A stretch of DNA of 64,000 nt from a bacterium (lineage in GTDB: Bacteria; Pseudomonadota; Alphaproteobacteria; Micavibrionales; UBA2020). Shown here one piece after another: positions 63,801 to 64,000 of this stretch. The notes under the pieces are model-generated. The model was not told the origin of the DNA, made no database searches, and saw nothing but the letters and a program-made list of their open reading frames with translations. The translations under genes were made by a program, and so were the position numbers. The stretch covers positions 1,102,991 to 1,166,990 of the forward strand of contig JAQSDV010000004.1 of the NCBI GenBank assembly GCA_029945425.1, in the 5' to 3' direction. Positions within the stretch are counted from its first letter, which is position 1, and each line of letters begins with the position of its first letter.

Positions 63801-64000
63801 CGTTCGCGTTTATCATGGGCGTGCTGCCGCTGGTCTATTCCAGCGGCGCGGGTGCCGAGATGCGCCAGGCGATCGGTATCACGGTGTTTTCGGGCATGCT
63901 CGGCGTCACACTGCTCGGTATCTTCTTCACGCCCATCTTCTATGTCATCCTGCGCACGCTTGCGGGCGGCGTGCTGACGGGCCATCACCATTCGGGCACC
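60845..64000 (+). CDS. RND multidrug efflux transporter (AcrB/MexB family), 3' end beyond window
   Basis: An open frame from ATG 60845 to the window edge, 1052 residues, so nearly complete. It opens MNFAKFFVDRPIFAGVLSLL, has the first periplasmic loop (LPISEYPEVAPPSVVVRASY), the proton-relay segment GLVLSIGIVVDDAIVVVENV with the two Asp of TM4, and a second half with LVLAAQYES and VGLACKNAILIVEFA. These are hallmarks of HAE1 proton-driven drug pumps. No TolC-like gene is within the window. Regulation by the adjacent TetR is likely. Confidence 0.97.
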   Translation, partial: MNFAKFFVDRPIFAGVLSLLILLGGIVSMPLLPISEYPEVAPPSVVVRASYPGANPKVIAETVATPLEEQVNGVEGMLYINSQSTADGQMAMTVTFKLGTDPDKAQQLVQNRVSQALPRLPDIVRQIGVSTVKSSNNITLVIHLTSPDGRYDTTYLRNFGALNIRDRMARLKGVGEVLLFGGGDYAMRIWLDPTKISALGLTASDVANAVREQNVQVVGGVVGGQPHEGTAAFELLVNAQGRLQSEQEFRDIILKTSETGGITRLGDVARIELGPNQYALRSLLNNKQAAAIAIFQAPESNAIQLSNDARAVMKELKETFPEGIDYSIVYDPTRFVQSSIDSVIHTLLEAISLVVLVVIIFLQTWRASIIPLLAVPVSVIGTFAVMHLFGFSINNLTLFGLVLSIGIVVDDAIVVVENVERNIEEGLAPIDAAHKAMDEVSGPIIAIALTLCAVFIPLAFISGLTGQFYRQFALTIAISTVISAFNSLTLSPALAAKLLHAHDAEGDVFEKFLNKTLGWFFNGFNRVFKGAAKGYGRALHRVTRMKPLVLAVYLVLAGGAASLVYFIPHGYIPMQDKQYLVSFAQLPSGASLERTDAVIRRMGEIALAEPGVESAVAFPGLSIAGFSSSSSAGIIFITLDPFEERESADLYGPTIAGKLMGKMGAIEDAFIAVVPPPPVMGLGMIGGFKLQIEDRADLGYEALQKAAMDVQMASWQNPLLASVFSTFQINVPQLYVDVDREKAKQLGVSVTDIFATMQIYLGSLYINDFNRFGRTYQVIAQADAPFRAQANDILQLKTRNMAGEMVPLGSMVTVKQSYGPDAATRYNLFRTADINGGPAMGVPAEVAEREMIKILKEKLPTGMDFEWTDLKYQQILAGNTAVYIFPLCVFLVFLVLAAQYESVILPLVVIMIVPIVLLCGLFGVFVTGGDNNIFTQIGLIVLVGLACKNAILIVEFARELEFQGQNIVDAAMNASRLRLRPILMTSFAFIMGVLPLVYSSGAGAEMRQAIGITVFSGMLGVTLLGIFFTPIFYVILRTLAGGVLTGHHHSGT

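Overview
The window is GC-rich chromosomal DNA from an alphaproteobacterium. Gene content and order support this: dnaK-dnaJ close to dapB, hrcA and grpE beside rph, an rdgB-hemW pair, aroQ-accB-accC, a standalone bactofilin, and paired DUF1800/DUF1501 genes. Deep lineage is not certain; a Rhodospirillales- or Micavibrio-like relative is my inference. No rRNA, tRNA, CRISPR array, insertion sequence or phage module was seen.

Layout. 1-5.7 kb: the 5' part of a DinG/XPD-like helicase, a coiled-coil protein, a HExxH metallopeptidase, a GNAT enzyme and lysS. 5.7-6.2 kb is the only gene-free stretch above 300 bases; it carries an inverted pair of 30-base palindromic units (REPIN-like). 6.2-12.4 kb: bactofilin with a lipoprotein, nth, a DUF1800/DUF1501 export pair and dapB. 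12.5-25.6 kb is rich in chaperone genes: dnaJ, dnaK, an acyltransferase/acyl-ACP synthetase, a Sel1 protein, grpE, a second GrpE-like protein built from a duplicated helical module, hrcA, a J-domain protein and rph. 25.6-30.7 kb: two tandem ankyrin paralogues (one with a C-terminal LPD7-like domain), rdgB, hemW and a GNAT enzyme. 30.7-40 kb: uncharacterised genes, a Rap1a-like exported protein overlapping uvrB, and a soluble PAS histidine kinase followed by a GH130 enzyme. 40-46 kb: a long leftward run aroQ-accB-accC-yceI-cytochrome b561-yceI-gst-SDR. 46-52.3 kb: a thioredoxin-fold/2OG-dioxygenase fusion, small coiled-coil proteins and rmuC-def-fmt-truA. 52.5-57.6 kb: a CbbX-like AAA+ ATPase and the sulfate-activation operon cysD-cysNC-cysQ. 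57.7-64 kb: a short coupled ORF, an unknown protein, and a TetR-adaptor-RND efflux operon that runs off the right edge.

How genes work together. Several units are tightly coupled by ATGA, GTGA or TAATG overlaps (rdgB-hemW-GNAT, Rap1a-like-uvrB, fmt-truA, accC-yceI, cysNC-cysQ, tetR-adaptor). HSP70 function is represented by DnaK, DnaJ, GrpE, an extra GrpE-like protein, an extra J-domain protein and the repressor HrcA, all within about 12 kb. The most unusual items are the two-module GrpE paralogue, the ankyrin-LPD7 protein, the cysteine-less peroxiredoxin-like/dioxygenase fusion, a Shine-Dalgarno-masking stem upstream of the gene at 31377, and two regulators (hrcA, tetR) whose promoters place transcription start at or next to the start codon. 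All coordinates, motifs and alignments were made by eye; no database search was run.
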